Assembly (NCBI RefSeq): GCF_000759835.1
Contig: NZ_BBNB01000011.1
Coordinates: 1-59,579, forward strand
Source of the DNA: Citrobacter sedlakii NBRC 105722
Lineage (GTDB): Bacteria > Pseudomonadota > Gammaproteobacteria > Enterobacterales > Enterobacteriaceae
Direction of reading: 5' to 3'
Length of the DNA: 59,579 nt
Shown piece after piece: positions 1-10,388 of this stretch. The stretch's first letter is position 1. Every line of letters starts with the position of its first letter. Under the pieces are notes generated by a model, which was not told the origin of the DNA, ran no database searches, and saw nothing but the letters and a program-made list of their open reading frames with translations. A program made the translations under genes and the position numbers.

Positions 1-3000
1 GTCCGTCTTCGTTTCGCTGTCTGCCGGTTTCGGCGCCGGTTTCAGATCCTCTGACTTCTGCGGCGTGACGGCCGGAACGTCTTCGCTACGCGGCGGTTTG
101 CCCGGAGTGAAATCTGTCTTTTTCTCGCCGGTGCTACCGTTGCCTTTGTTCTTAGGCGCATCTGGCGTATCAAGATCATAGCTGCCTTTATTTTTCTTAC
201 CGATGCCCGGATCGGCCAGCGTAAAGGAGATATTGTTGCCCGCTTCCTTCTCATCACGCGTGACGACAGACATTTCGTCTTTATTGGTATTAATCTCGCC
301 GGTCGTGCCTTTACTGGTGATATCACCAACGGAAATGGTCGATTTTTGCGTTTCATCACGATGAATTTCATCAACCGTATCAACATAAAGGTTTGCCGAT
401 GGCACGCCGCCTTTCTTGCCCGGCACGCCACCGATACCCACACCACCGCCACCGTACAGACCATCCTGTTCCACACTGTCTTCGAGGGTTCGGGCGTTAA
501 TGTCGCCAGCCACGTTCACGGAGCCGGTACCCTCTTCAGAGACAATATTCGCCCCTGTCATGTTCAGGTCGCCGCCGGTTTTCACGTTCACTTCGCCATT
601 CGTGTGAATGCCAGATTGTTTTGCCGTGGTCGCTGCGTCATGCGCTTCGGAGCCACCACCCGCGTTTACCGCGGCGGTAGGCGTAACCCCTTTACCCGAT
701 ACGGCGACACCCACCGACGCTCCCCAGTTCTGTCGGGCATTTTCGGTATGAACCGTATCCTGGACGGAGGTAATATCCAGATCCCCTGCCACGTCGACAT
801 CCGCGGTATTGGCCTCGATATTTGCCCCGGTCATGGACATATCGCCGCCGGTTTTGATCTTCACGTTATCGGCGGTAATAGTGCTGTTGGTGTAGGTGGT
901 TGAATCACCGGAACCATTTTCTTTATTACCGCTGTAGTCAACGGACGCACCGCCGCTGATTCCGGTCAGATCCACACCAACGCCTGCCGTGACCCCTCCA
1001 GAATGTTCTTCGCTGGAGTTGGAATAGCTGGAAGTCGATTTCGCCGCATTCATCGACACGTCGCCACCGGCGTTAATTTCTACCTCCTCGCCCTTAATAT
1101 CGACACCATTGAGGGTGGTGTCTTTTTTAGTATTGATAGAGATATTTTTCGCATTAATGTTGGTGATATTTTCCGATGTCGTTTCGGTAGTGGATGTCGA
1201 TTTCTTCGAACCGCCGCCAATCGTTATGGACGCGCCCGCAATATCGTTAAGTAACAAATTTGACGCATCGCCAAGCACTTCTGCGGCAGTGGTCCCCGCA
1301 TTAAGCTCCTGGCCATCCTGCGATTTCTCGACCAGGTTACCGGCCTTATCGGCGGAATCGGCAAGGGTACTGTGCGCTTCGCCAGAAATACCGAAATTCA
1401 TCTCTTTATGCGTGGTGGTGGTCTTCTCTTCATCGAGGTATTTAGTGCTGGCGACATCTTCTGCATTAATACTCAGAGAGTCACCCGCGCTCAGGTCAGC
1501 CCCACCGATATCCACGGTTTTATTGGCGTTGATCGATCCCGACTCGGCAAAACTGATTGAGGCATTCGTATTCTTTTTACTGTCAGTAACGGTAGAATCA
1601 CTTTGAGAATTAAATTCGAGACTGAAACCCGCGGTATCGTTTACCGGCGCGCGTCCAGGCTTTTTACCGATAGCCGACGTATCGGATTGTGAACCGGCAC
1701 TAACGTAATCGCCTGTCGTGGTTGTATTAGACCCACCCGACATCGTGCCATAGTCCGTTTCCACTGTCTGACCACCACCGCTGACCCCAGCCCCCATACG
1801 GAATTCGCGGCTGGAGGTGTGCTCTTCCGAATGAGAGACATCCTCTGAGGTTTTAATCGTGACATTGTTTTCTGCCGAGATCGAGCCGGTCTGCGCAGAA
1901 TAGGTGCCGCCTTCCATCACAACATCATTTTTAGCCTCAATGTTCATATTCCCGCCAGCCGACACATTACTGCCAATAGCGGTGCCCGTCGTGGCGGAGG
2001 TATCTGATAACGAGAAATTAAAGGCATTTTGCACATCGTTATCAATGGTGCGGGTCGCATCAATTTCATGCAGGTCGTTGAAGGTTACGTCCCCTTCTGT
2101 GGCCTTCATATTGACATCCTGACCCGCGGTAATATCTGACGCGTTTGAGGTGATTGATTTCGCTTCCATGCTGATGCTACCGCCAGCAGTCACGCCATCG
2201 TCGTAGGCATGAATAATCTGCTTGCCATCTTCACCCCGACCCACGCTTGCCGTCATGGTGATATCGCCATTTTCAGCGCTCATCGCAATATCACCGTCGG
2301 CACTGATAGCCGCGCCATTATTGTTGATATCGCCATTGGTGGTCGTCATGCTCATATCGCCACCCGCGGAAATACCGGAGTTCATACCGTTACTGACGTT
2401 ATTAATATCGCCGTCAGAGACCAACGTCATGTCGCCGCCAGACGAAATTGAGCCATTCATATTGTTGATTTCACTGGCATCAACGTTCATGTCATTACCA
2501 GCATGGATTGTCGCGCTGCCGCCGTTAACGTCGCCGCTTTCCATCTGACGCAGCGTTTCCGGGCACAGATAAACAACCGGAACCAATACATCCACACCGT
2601 TTACATTTTGGTTAACAAACCAGACGATATCTTTATCCAGATTGCTACGCTGCTCCTGAGACAACGGTTCGCCAACCACCAGGCCAAGCTCACTATCCTT
2701 CGCCGCTTCACCTGCGTTATCCATTAATGCCTGGACAAGCGCATCGCCCTCCAGGCCGTCGCGAATTGAGAAGAAGCTGCCAACCGAGGCGGAAATTTCG
2801 CGGCGAATCAGCTCAGAGGTAAAATAATTATCGCCGATCACATTGACCGGCTGTTGCGGATCGTACCCCACCTGATCAAAGAAATAGTCCGATCCGGTAT
2901 AACCGCTCTGGTCTATCATCGATGGACGGGTTTCAAAAATCGGCACGATATTGTTAGCGGGTCCCGGATAATCCTCGCCATTTTTCGCCGCTTCTGTGGT

Positions 3001-6000
3001 TTTCTTGAAATCGGTGGAGATTTCAAACATTCCCGGGATCGAGATCATATCTTTGATGGTCGGCATGGGGCTGATACCCATGGACAGCTCATCAATAGTT
3101 TTGGTATTGACGTTAACATCATAGCCCGCAATAACGGTGTCAACGGTATAATCACCTACATCAACATCGCTGATATTGGCGTTGGCGTTAATCACCCCTG
3201 CCCCGGCAATACCATTATCCAGCACCCCACCATTCTGCGTGAAGTTGCCGCCAGCGGTAATTTCGCCTTTTTCCTGCGGCACATAATAGGTTTTATTGGC
3301 CTTCAGCCCTGCATTGTCTGATGCGGTTTGTTGCGCCCAAATATTACACAATTTGTTATAATTAGACGTTTGCCAGTTTTCGCCGAAAATTCGGATCATC
3401 ATGCTGTTAAATAATGTTGATTGATTACCTAACATCACTACTGCATTAAACCAGAGCTCTTTTTCCGCATCAGTGCCGCCCCCTTTTGTGTCAATTTTGT
3501 TTGCCGCACTGCCTCCGCCAAATTCAAAGTCAAGGAATTGATAAAGCGTATCGAATTCCCAGCTCGACTGGTGCTCTGATGCAAGCTCCCAGCGATAGGT
3601 AATGGAGCCTTCCTTGCTGAGCGGAAGTTGCAAGTAATCGTAAAGCGTAAGTTCGCCATAGCGCGGCGAGTTATAGACGTTACCTGTGATGGTGATATCT
3701 TTCGCCGCCTGTATCAGACCACCGGTATTAATCACATCGTGGGTATCGTAAATATCACGCTGGTTGATATTGATATTGCCACCTGCGCTGATCTCCGCCT
3801 GGTTTTCCAGTTGCAGACCGGATGTGACGGTCGGCATATATAACCCAATATGCGTATAAGATTTCGTCATTGCATGTTCGATCGTCTCATACGATACAGT
3901 TGCAATCTGCGAGCCAGTGATTGAAATTTCATCACCGCTGTAGGTGCTTTCATTGGTAATGACTTCAGCATCAAGATAAATATCTTTTTCTGACCGGATT
4001 ATCCCCGCCTGGTTCCAGATTTCTTTCGCGATAATCGACAAATCACCCATGCTAAGCACATTGCCGCCAACGGCATTGATAAACTGTCCGTTGCGCGCTT
4101 CAAGACTCAAATCGCCCATTGTCCACAGCAGACTTTGCGCGCCATTAGTCACATTCTTCGCATTAATATCTAAATCACCGCCGGTGACGATAGACATGTT
4201 ATTGACGAAGTCGCCTTCGGCGTCCACGTTCATATCGCCGATGATTTCCAGCATGGCATTGTTCGTAAAATCACCCTGCGTCGAAATGTTCAGCTCACTT
4301 CCTGCCCGAATGTTTTTACTGAGATTGTCAAGGGTCAAACTGGCGTCGAGATCAAGAGACAAAATCCGCCCGGCTTCCAGAATACCAGAGGTATTATTCA
4401 GGCTGGCCAGTTTGAGCGTCAGATCGCGATCGGCAACAATAGACGAGTTGTCGTCATTCGCCATAGCCCTGGCGTTGACGTTAATATCATAACCGGCGAT
4501 AAGCGAATCAGCGCTGTTGTTAATATCACCGTTCGTCACGTTCAGCGTGGTGGTTCGGCCACCGACGATTACCGCCGAATTTGTGTTATTTAAAACCTGC
4601 GCAATATTCAGCGTCAGGTTATTATCAGACGAGACAATAGCGCCGCCATCATCATTCGTCAGATTATTAGCATCGATAGTCAGGTCGCCGCCCGCGACCA
4701 GAGTTGATGCGTATTCCCCCGTGCCGCCGCTGTTGGTCAAGGTATCCGCGGCGATAGTCAGCGTACCGTCAACCGCCTGAATCAAGGAACCTGACAGGTT
4801 CGTCAGCAGACCGATCGCATTGAGTACAGTATGCATACTTGCTGTAATCACGGCCTGGTCGGCGTTGGTCAGGGCATCCACATCTTCAATCGTCAGGTTA
4901 CGCAAGGCCATTAACACATGGTCGCTCCCCTGGTTAATCAGGTTTCTGATATTGCGGATAATCAGATCGGTTCCGGCCTGTACAACGCCTTCATTTTTAA
5001 GCGTATCGCCATTTTGCAGGGTGATCGCACTGTTGCTAAGGATGACAGCCTGGTTAGTCAGTTCCCGAACGCCGTCAAACGTCATATCGCCTGACGCCAC
5101 AATGGAAGCGTCGGAAGCGTTATTCAGCGTATCAACGGAAGTTATATTGAGCGCGCCACCTGCCTGAATCACCGCGCCACCGCTGTTGGTTAATGAATCA
5201 ACATTGTTGATGGCAAGCTGCGTGCCACTGACCACCACCGCGCCATTCTGGTTTGAAATGTCGGACAGATGGCTGAGTGAAAGAGCGCCTTCGGCAATCA
5301 GCTGGGAATTATCGTTTTTAAGGGATTCAATATTCGACAATTGCAGGCTATCACCGCTGTAGATTGTCCCGGTATTGACGTTATTAAGCGTATCAATCTG
5401 ATCGAGCAGGAGCGTCGTCGCCTGAATTGTCGATGCGTCATTCGTCAGCGTATTAATACCAGTAAGCGTAAGATCTTCCGTGGCTAAGATAACCCCATCC
5501 TGGGTATTAGACAGCGACGCAAGATTGGTCAACGAAACGGACTTGCCCTGGATCCAACCGGCACCGTCATTCACCACTGTCGTCACGTTTTCGCCATCCA
5601 GTGACAGTTTACCCGCCGCCAGAATTTCACCGCCGCTGGTGTTGGCGAGCTGCTTGCTCACCTTCAATTCCATATCGCCCGACGAACTGAGCGTACCGCC
5701 AGCATTGCTTAGCTTCGCGGTCTTCACCTGAACTTTCTGTTTAGCATTCACGGTGCCGCCGTTTTCAAGAGTGGCATCTGCATCAGAAGTCGTTAGCGCG
5801 ATACTGCGGCCTTCAATGGTGCCGGTATTTTTCAGCGACTTGCCTTTCGCAGTGACGGTAACGTCATTTTTATTGCTGATGATATTGCCGCTGTTGTCGA
5901 TATCGCCTTCAGCACTTACATCGATGGTTGCATCGTCGCTACTGATCGTACCGCTATTGATAAGGTTTCCGCGGCTGGCAAGCTGCATTTCCCCTTGCGT

Positions 6001-7608
6001 AACGCCGATTACCCCTTTGTTATTGAGGGCGCTGGCATTCATCACCAGTTTTTTATCGGCAAAGATTCGGCCGCTGTTATCCAGGTCGCCAACGGTGAGC
6101 GTCTGGGTGCCAGACGCATAGATCACGCCATTATTTTTCGCCGATCCGGAAGCGATAACGATATTGCCGCTGGCGTTAACGGCACCGCTGCTTTCAAACG
6201 CGCCAGTCAGATTAACCTGCAAAGTACCTTTTTTCGCCAGTACAGAGCCGCCGTTATTGGTCATACTGCCTGCGGTAATCTGAATATCTCCGCTGTGGCT
6301 GATAACCTGAACATCCGATACCAGTGAGCTGAACGCGACTTCCTTACCGTCCACCAGGACGACGAAGTCACCCTTTTTCAGCGTCACAACGCCATTGCTG
6401 ATGATATTGCCATTTGCATCCAGCGCCTGGAGTTTGCCATTTAGCGTATATTGTCCGGCAACGTTGATCTGGATGGCTGGTACAGAGGTCGTCGCCGTCG
6501 CGTTGGTAATCAGCGAGGCGGCATTTTGCACCAGCGAACTGGCGTCAATACGGATCTTACCCGCAGAGGAAATCACATCGTTATTGAGGGTAACGCCAGC
6601 AAGCGCATTAAACACAATGTCATTTTGCGCTTCAACGCCCATCGCGCTATTGCTGGATTTGGTGGTCGCAATATTGTTGCCGTTTAGCGTAATATTTTTA
6701 TCGCTGTGCAGACTGGCCAGCGTGATATCCCCGTCGGCGCTAATCTCTAAATCACCGCTGGAAATAATACCACCTGCGTGGCGCACACCCGCGCCAGATT
6801 CGGTGCTGATTAACTGAATTTTACCGCCGTACATGGAACCCAGCGCGCTACCATCGATAGCAACAGCAGGCCCCTGCCCATCGCCCTGGCTACGAACGGT
6901 ATGGCTACGGTTGGCAAGCTCATAGTCGTTCTGTCCGGCCAAAACCTTCAGGTCTGCCTTACCGGCGATTTCGCCTTCAAGCTGGGCGCTGCGGCTGACG
7001 ATATCAAAATAGCTTAAGCCTTCAGTGTTAATACCCTGCCCGGTGACGGTGATGTTTCCCTTATCGACGGCAAGTTTATAAGTACCGTCCTGATTTGCCT
7101 GTACTTTACCGGTGCTGAGGGTCAGACTATTGGCGTTAATGGTCGTCGCGCCGTTGACGCTAATACCATTTTCGTTCGCAATAATAATGTCGGCTTTTTT
7201 ACCGAAAACTTCCATCGTGCCATTAATATACGAGGCCTTCGCACCTGTGACTTCGCTGATAATCGCACTGGCTTCCTGCTGCAGTTGACCATTTTTAACC
7301 GCGTAACCTCCAATTTTGGTCACGCCTTCTTGCATGCTGTTATTAAAGACAACGTCTTTCTGGTCAACGTTAAATTCAGTGAATTTATTTAATGAAACGC
7401 CCTTCGCATTAGGGTTAGCGATATTAATCAACGGCGTGCCATTCGCCGTCTGGCCCATCGTGGGACCGTTCGATTGACGATTGTCCGGTGTGGTGGCTGC
7501 TTCAACGGCAGGCGATAAAATACTCGCCAATGACAGATATAATGGGCCAAGTTTTTTATGCAAATTGCTGGCATTCAACTTCTCAGCTTTAACATTTTGT
7601 CGATTCAT
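1..7608 (-). CDS. FhaB/CdiA-type two-partner secretion exoprotein (TpsA), C-terminus outside window
   Basis: Giant secreted filamentous protein exported by the adjacent TpsB. The frame is open from ATG 7608 to the window edge, giving at least 2536 residues; the C-terminus is missing. After an N-terminal signal region ending near SPAVEA comes a classical TPS/haemagglutination-activity domain with NGTPLINIANPN, EVFGKKADIIIANENG and NSLTLSTG. A long beta-helical stretch of GGDLTI/LTN-type repeats follows to about residue 1200. A non-repeat region of about 1300-1690 contains GSDYFFDQVGYDP and LDKDIVWFV, both typical of CdiA/FhaB proteins ahead of the FHA-2 repeats. More repeats follow, then a Pro/Lys/Glu/Asp-rich segment in the last 60 or so residues. 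No Cys-rich or VENN motif is reached. The signal region lacks an obvious ESPR (the MNK..Y..W type). It could be a CDI toxin carrier or an adhesin; the C-terminus decides. Last gene of the fim-tps unit, 14 nt after the transporter. Confidence 0.9.
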   Translation of the reverse strand, partial: MNRQNVKAEKLNASNLHKKLGPLYLSLASILSPAVEAATTPDNRQSNGPTMGQTANGTPLINIANPNAKGVSLNKFTEFNVDQKDVVFNNSMQEGVTKIGGYAVKNGQLQQEASAIISEVTGAKASYINGTMEVFGKKADIIIANENGISVNGATTINANSLTLSTGKVQANQDGTYKLAVDKGNITVTGQGINTEGLSYFDIVSRSAQLEGEIAGKADLKVLAGQNDYELANRSHTVRSQGDGQGPAVAIDGSALGSMYGGKIQLISTESGAGVRHAGGIISSGDLEISADGDITLASLHSDKNITLNGNNIATTKSSNSAMGVEAQNDIVFNALAGVTLNNDVISSAGKIRIDASSLVQNAASLITNATATTSVPAIQINVAGQYTLNGKLQALDANGNIISNGVVTLKKGDFVVLVDGKEVAFSSLVSDVQVISHSGDIQITAGSMTNNGGSVLAKKGTLQVNLTGAFESSGAVNASGNIVIASGSAKNNGVIYASGTQTLTVGDLDNSGRIFADKKLVMNASALNNKGVIGVTQGEMQLASRGNLINSGTISSDDATIDVSAEGDIDNSGNIISNKNDVTVTAKGKSLKNTGTIEGRSIALTTSDADATLENGGTVNAKQKVQVKTAKLSNAGGTLSSSGDMELKVSKQLANTSGGEILAAGKLSLDGENVTTVVNDGAGWIQGKSVSLTNLASLSNTQDGVILATEDLTLTGINTLTNDASTIQATTLLLDQIDTLNNVNTGTIYSGDSLQLSNIESLKNDNSQLIAEGALSLSHLSDISNQNGAVVVSGTQLAINNVDSLTNSGGAVIQAGGALNITSVDTLNNASDASIVASGDMTFDGVRELTNQAVILSNSAITLQNGDTLKNEGVVQAGTDLIIRNIRNLINQGSDHVLMALRNLTIEDVDALTNADQAVITASMHTVLNAIGLLTNLSGSLIQAVDGTLTIAADTLTNSGGTGEYASTLVAGGDLTIDANNLTNDDGGAIVSSDNNLTLNIAQVLNNTNSAVIVGGRTTTLNVTNGDINNSADSLIAGYDINVNARAMANDDNSSIVADRDLTLKLASLNNTSGILEAGRILSLDLDASLTLDNLSKNIRAGSELNISTQGDFTNNAMLEIIGDMNVDAEGDFVNNMSIVTGGDLDINAKNVTNGAQSLLWTMGDLSLEARNGQFINAVGGNVLSMGDLSIIAKEIWNQAGIIRSEKDIYLDAEVITNESTYSGDEISITGSQIATVSYETIEHAMTKSYTHIGLYMPTVTSGLQLENQAEISAGGNININQRDIYDTHDVINTGGLIQAAKDITITGNVYNSPRYGELTLYDYLQLPLSKEGSITYRWELASEHQSSWEFDTLYQFLDFEFGGGSAANKIDTKGGGTDAEKELWFNAVVMLGNQSTLFNSMMIRIFGENWQTSNYNKLCNIWAQQTASDNAGLKANKTYYVPQEKGEITAGGNFTQNGGVLDNGIAGAGVINANANISDVDVGDYTVDTVIAGYDVNVNTKTIDELSMGISPMPTIKDMISIPGMFEISTDFKKTTEAAKNGEDYPGPANNIVPIFETRPSMIDQSGYTGSDYFFDQVGYDPQQPVNVIGDNYFTSELIRREISASVGSFFSIRDGLEGDALVQALMDNAGEAAKDSELGLVVGEPLSQEQRSNLDKDIVWFVNQNVNGVDVLVPVVYLCPETLRQMESGDVNGGSATIHAGNDMNVDASEINNMNGSISSGGDMTLVSDGDINNVSNGMNSGISAGGDMSMTTTNGDINNNGAAISADGDIAMSAENGDITMTASVGRGEDGKQIIHAYDDGVTAGGSISMEAKSITSNASDITAGQDVNMKATEGDVTFNDLHEIDATRTIDNDVQNAFNFSLSDTSATTGTAIGSNVSAGGNMNIEAKNDVVMEGGTYSAQTGSISAENNVTIKTSEDVSHSEEHTSSREFRMGAGVSGGGQTVETDYGTMSGGSNTTTTGDYVSAGSQSDTSAIGKKPGRAPVNDTAGFSLEFNSQSDSTVTDSKKNTNASISFAESGSINANKTVDIGGADLSAGDSLSINAEDVASTKYLDEEKTTTTHKEMNFGISGEAHSTLADSADKAGNLVEKSQDGQELNAGTTAAEVLGDASNLLLNDIAGASITIGGGSKKSTSTTETTSENITNINAKNISINTKKDTTLNGVDIKGEEVEINAGGDVSMNAAKSTSSYSNSSEEHSGGVTAGVGVDLTGISGGASVDYSGNKENGSGDSTTYTNSTITADNVKIKTGGDMSMTGANIEANTADVDVAGDLDITSVQDTVHTENARQNWGASVGVAVSGKGVTPTAAVNAGGGSEAHDAATTAKQSGIHTNGEVNVKTGGDLNMTGANIVSEEGTGSVNVAGDINARTLEDSVEQDGLYGGGGVGIGGVPGKKGGVPSANLYVDTVDEIHRDETQKSTISVGDITSKGTTGEINTNKDEMSVVTRDEKEAGNNISFTLADPGIGKKNKGSYDLDTPDAPKNKGNGSTGEKKTDFTPGKPPRSEDVPAVTPQKSEDLKPAPKPADSETKTD

Positions 7609-7622
7609 AATGTGTCCCTAAA

Positions 7623-9362
7623 TTAAAAAGTAATTTCCGTTTTGTAATAGACAACTGCATCATCTACAGTCTGTTCATCCATTGAATCTGGTTTTCTGAT
7701 GGGCCAACCTGCCATAACATAGGAGGAGAAATATTTACCGCTTGCTTTGATACCTACTGACGCGCCCATCATGAACTGCCCATCACACGCATCGACACCC
7801 TCAGGACAATTATCTTTAGTGAATCCGAGATCGTAGCCCATATAAGGCGTCAACTGATAAACACCAGCCACACCCACATCAAAAGGGAATTGCAGAGTAT
7901 TTGCGATCCATGCTCCGCTATCGCTCATTACATTATCGTCTTTGAAGCCCCGAACCGTATATTCATCGCCAATTGTGACTTTTGCGTCACTCACCAGCAC
8001 ATCTGGCGAATACTGGAAGCCACTGTTTAATTCATACGTAACCCCCAGCCTTCCCACTTTATAAAGAGGGCGAGTCCAGCTGACAATGCCGTTATATTTA
8101 ATATAATTGAGGTCAAAACCCTCCAGGTCCGGATCGCCTTTCCAGGCCGAACCAAACCATGGAACCCCAGCCGTTACGCCAATATCACCATAGACCCAAC
8201 CACCGCCCAACGCGCCGACGTACGTCAGGCCAGAAGCAAGCGAGGTGTATTTTTTTGAACTGACATCGATTTGCGAATGTTCAATTCCATTGTAGTTATC
8301 CCGGCGCTCAACTTTCATCCACGCGCTTGTTTTACCGGTTGCACCACGCATAAGCATACGGCTTACACGCAGTGACGCGCGTTCTGAGTTTCCGTCTGAC
8401 TCATAAATGTCGTACCCACCATCAATGCTTTTAGTGTATTGAGATTTATAGTAATTCGCATCAAATCCCCAATATCCCAATGGGACACCATAGCTAAAAG
8501 ACCAGGAGTCCTGTTTGTCATCCGGATTATTAAGGTTGTTCCAGGAGTAATAAGCATTAAAAATATCATTTAGCCCGGCAATATTTTTACCGGTAAAACT
8601 GCCATAGTATTGCTGCCAGCCCTCCGCCTGAGTGCCCGAGTTATTGAGACCTGCGGTGAGAGATACCGGAAATGATGGCTGATGCAGTAAATTGAGATCG
8701 GAATAGCCATTAATCACCGAGGGCTGAACATGAATATTATCAGCATCCGATACGCGTAATAAATTTTCCACGCTCTGGTCAATATCCTGCATATTGAGCA
8801 CCTTCCCTTTGGCAAAGGGATAGGCGGTAAATAAACGCGTGTGTTCACGAAATGAAGGTTCTTGACCGTTCACTTTAAAATCGTTAATCTTTCCCCACAG
8901 TACACGAAGCGTTAACGAGCCGCTTTTAATATTACCAGGTTCAATACTTATAAGGGTTGTAGCATAGCCACGAGCAATATAAAAATCCGTCAGTTCTTTG
9001 ACCAACGAAAAAATTTCGGCTTTTCCCAGTTCCTTTCCCACATAGCGCTGAACGATTTCTTCTCGTTGCGGCGAGCTGTCGAACCGATCGTCATCCAGAA
9101 TGACAATTTTATCGACTTTAAATTTCCACTGTGAATCAGCCGGCAGCCCGCCTTCTTCTTCGCTACCGCGCAGCGCTCTTTGTTTTTGCAAAAGCGCTTC
9201 TGTACGTTTCGCCTCTTCAATTAAAAACTGATTACTTTGTCTTTCGAGTCTGTCCAGTTCTTGCTTATTTTGCTGACCGGGAAGCATAGCGGCATGTGCC
9301 ACTTGTAAAAGTGGCACAATTAAAACCATCTGTTTTAATAAAAAGCGTGAATATATCATCAC
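7623..9362 (-). CDS. Two-partner secretion transporter (FhaC/CdiB/ShlB family TpsB)
   Basis: Outer-membrane Omp85-superfamily pore that recognises the TPS domain of its partner exoprotein and moves it across the outer membrane. The 579-residue product has a signal peptide (cleavage near VAHAA), a charged N-terminal helix and linker (about 30-70), POTRA-type sequence from about 80 to 230, and a 16-strand-type beta-barrel ending in Phe (TEITF). The barrel carries YTVRGFKD, matching the conserved VRGY/F tip of loop L6. Two starts (MM) lie next to each other; the first is used here. It sits 21 nt after the fimbrial adhesin and 14 nt before the exoprotein gene, so all are probably co-transcribed. 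Confidence 0.93.
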   Translation of the reverse strand: MMIYSRFLLKQMVLIVPLLQVAHAAMLPGQQNKQELDRLERQSNQFLIEEAKRTEALLQKQRALRGSEEEGGLPADSQWKFKVDKIVILDDDRFDSSPQREEIVQRYVGKELGKAEIFSLVKELTDFYIARGYATTLISIEPGNIKSGSLTLRVLWGKINDFKVNGQEPSFREHTRLFTAYPFAKGKVLNMQDIDQSVENLLRVSDADNIHVQPSVINGYSDLNLLHQPSFPVSLTAGLNNSGTQAEGWQQYYGSFTGKNIAGLNDIFNAYYSWNNLNNPDDKQDSWSFSYGVPLGYWGFDANYYKSQYTKSIDGGYDIYESDGNSERASLRVSRMLMRGATGKTSAWMKVERRDNYNGIEHSQIDVSSKKYTSLASGLTYVGALGGGWVYGDIGVTAGVPWFGSAWKGDPDLEGFDLNYIKYNGIVSWTRPLYKVGRLGVTYELNSGFQYSPDVLVSDAKVTIGDEYTVRGFKDDNVMSDSGAWIANTLQFPFDVGVAGVYQLTPYMGYDLGFTKDNCPEGVDACDGQFMMGASVGIKASGKYFSSYVMAGWPIRKPDSMDEQTVDDAVVYYKTEITF

Positions 9363-9383
9363 ATCATTCCCTGATATTTATAT

Positions 9384-10388
9384 TTAATTTATCATTGTGT
9401 ATACAACAACGCCCACAACTTTTCCGGCTGTCAGCTGCGAATCGCGCTGGATGTTGGTCGGCACATATATTTGTGCCTGATAGGTATTGGTCCGCATTGA
9501 TGTGACCGGGTACTCTTTAGCTTGTCCAAGCGTTAGCGCAGTAGAGCTGTAACGGCTTTTTTCATAAAGACGTATCGCAAAATTTTCCGCGTATCCCTCG
9601 CCTGTCTCAACACCCAGTACCCCCGTGAGAGAAGCGAACTGTGAGTTAATCACTGTGTCAAACTGCAGCTTGACGTTTGCGGGTTCGGGGCAGGCCACAG
9701 TAATAGTGAACTCTTTTTTATCCCCTTGCTTCGAATTATCTTTAACAAAATCAGCCAGACTATAGGTTCCCAAATCGATATAATTTGTTGATGGATAAAG
9801 AGTGCACGAACTGGGTATAACTTTAATCGCCGTGCCAAAATTAATAGATAAAATGGATAATTTATCGCTGGAATCTGCTGTCGGAATAACCGAGGCCTCT
9901 GCAACGCTTCCTACCGGAATATAACTCTCCCCAGCATTGAGCGTCCCCGTCTGAACAAACTCGACCAGCACCGTGCTATTTTTTATCGAACATCCGGCAG
10001 CACATGTCACCGCAGCTCCTGAGTTACCGGGTAACCAGGCGTCAGCGGCTTGAGTAGGCCACTTCATGCGGATACCGATACCCGGAATTTCCGTGACATA
10101 GACATTATCGATCTGCGAGGTAATGTAATTGCGCGTATAAGAGGAATGCCAGGTTGACTGCGTAGCGCTATTACACTTATAGCTAATATCCGGCACCGAA
10201 AAGGTTTTACTCCAGAGTACAGTACCTGCAGCCCCCTTCTCTGCAGGCTTAAGTGTAATATCATCTGTGATATTCAACATCGCCAACGGTGACGTTAATT
10301 CACAAAGCGCAGCATAAGCTTGATTACTACTGACCGAAAACAGTATGCCCGCCGCTAACATCAATAGCCCTGATAAAATCCGTTTCAT
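9384..10388 (-). CDS. Fimbrial tip adhesin (two-domain minor pilin)
   Basis: A 334-residue exported protein (signal peptide ending near NQAYAA) with an N-terminal domain that has several Cys residues and a C-terminal pilin-like half: Cys in SSCTL, a second Cys in TVACPEP, and a C-terminal VVGVVVYTMIN strand of the pilin type. Length and two-domain layout suit a tip adhesin of a chaperone-usher fimbria rather than a shaft subunit. The start at 10388 is chosen because ATGA overlaps the usher stop, indicating translational coupling; an in-frame start eight codons upstream would fall inside the usher gene. The receptor cannot be told from sequence. It is the fourth gene of the fimbrial set, directly before the secretion transporter. 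Confidence 0.8.
   Translation of the reverse strand: MKRILSGLLMLAAGILFSVSSNQAYAALCELTSPLAMLNITDDITLKPAEKGAAGTVLWSKTFSVPDISYKCNSATQSTWHSSYTRNYITSQIDNVYVTEIPGIGIRMKWPTQAADAWLPGNSGAAVTCAAGCSIKNSTVLVEFVQTGTLNAGESYIPVGSVAEASVIPTADSSDKLSILSINFGTAIKVIPSSCTLYPSTNYIDLGTYSLADFVKDNSKQGDKKEFTITVACPEPANVKLQFDTVINSQFASLTGVLGVETGEGYAENFAIRLYEKSRYSSTALTLGQAKEYPVTSMRTNTYQAQIYVPTNIQRDSQLTAGKVVGVVVYTMIN

Noticed and set aside
1..7600. Many short plus- and minus-strand frames across the exoprotein gene
   Set aside because: They overlap the single open frame encoding the TPS exoprotein, whose domain motifs are clear; repetitive coding sequence makes other frames open.
1..7608. Repeated sequence considered as a CRISPR or DNA repeat array
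   Set aside because: Repeats are protein-level beta-helix repeats of differing length, without constant repeat-spacer units.
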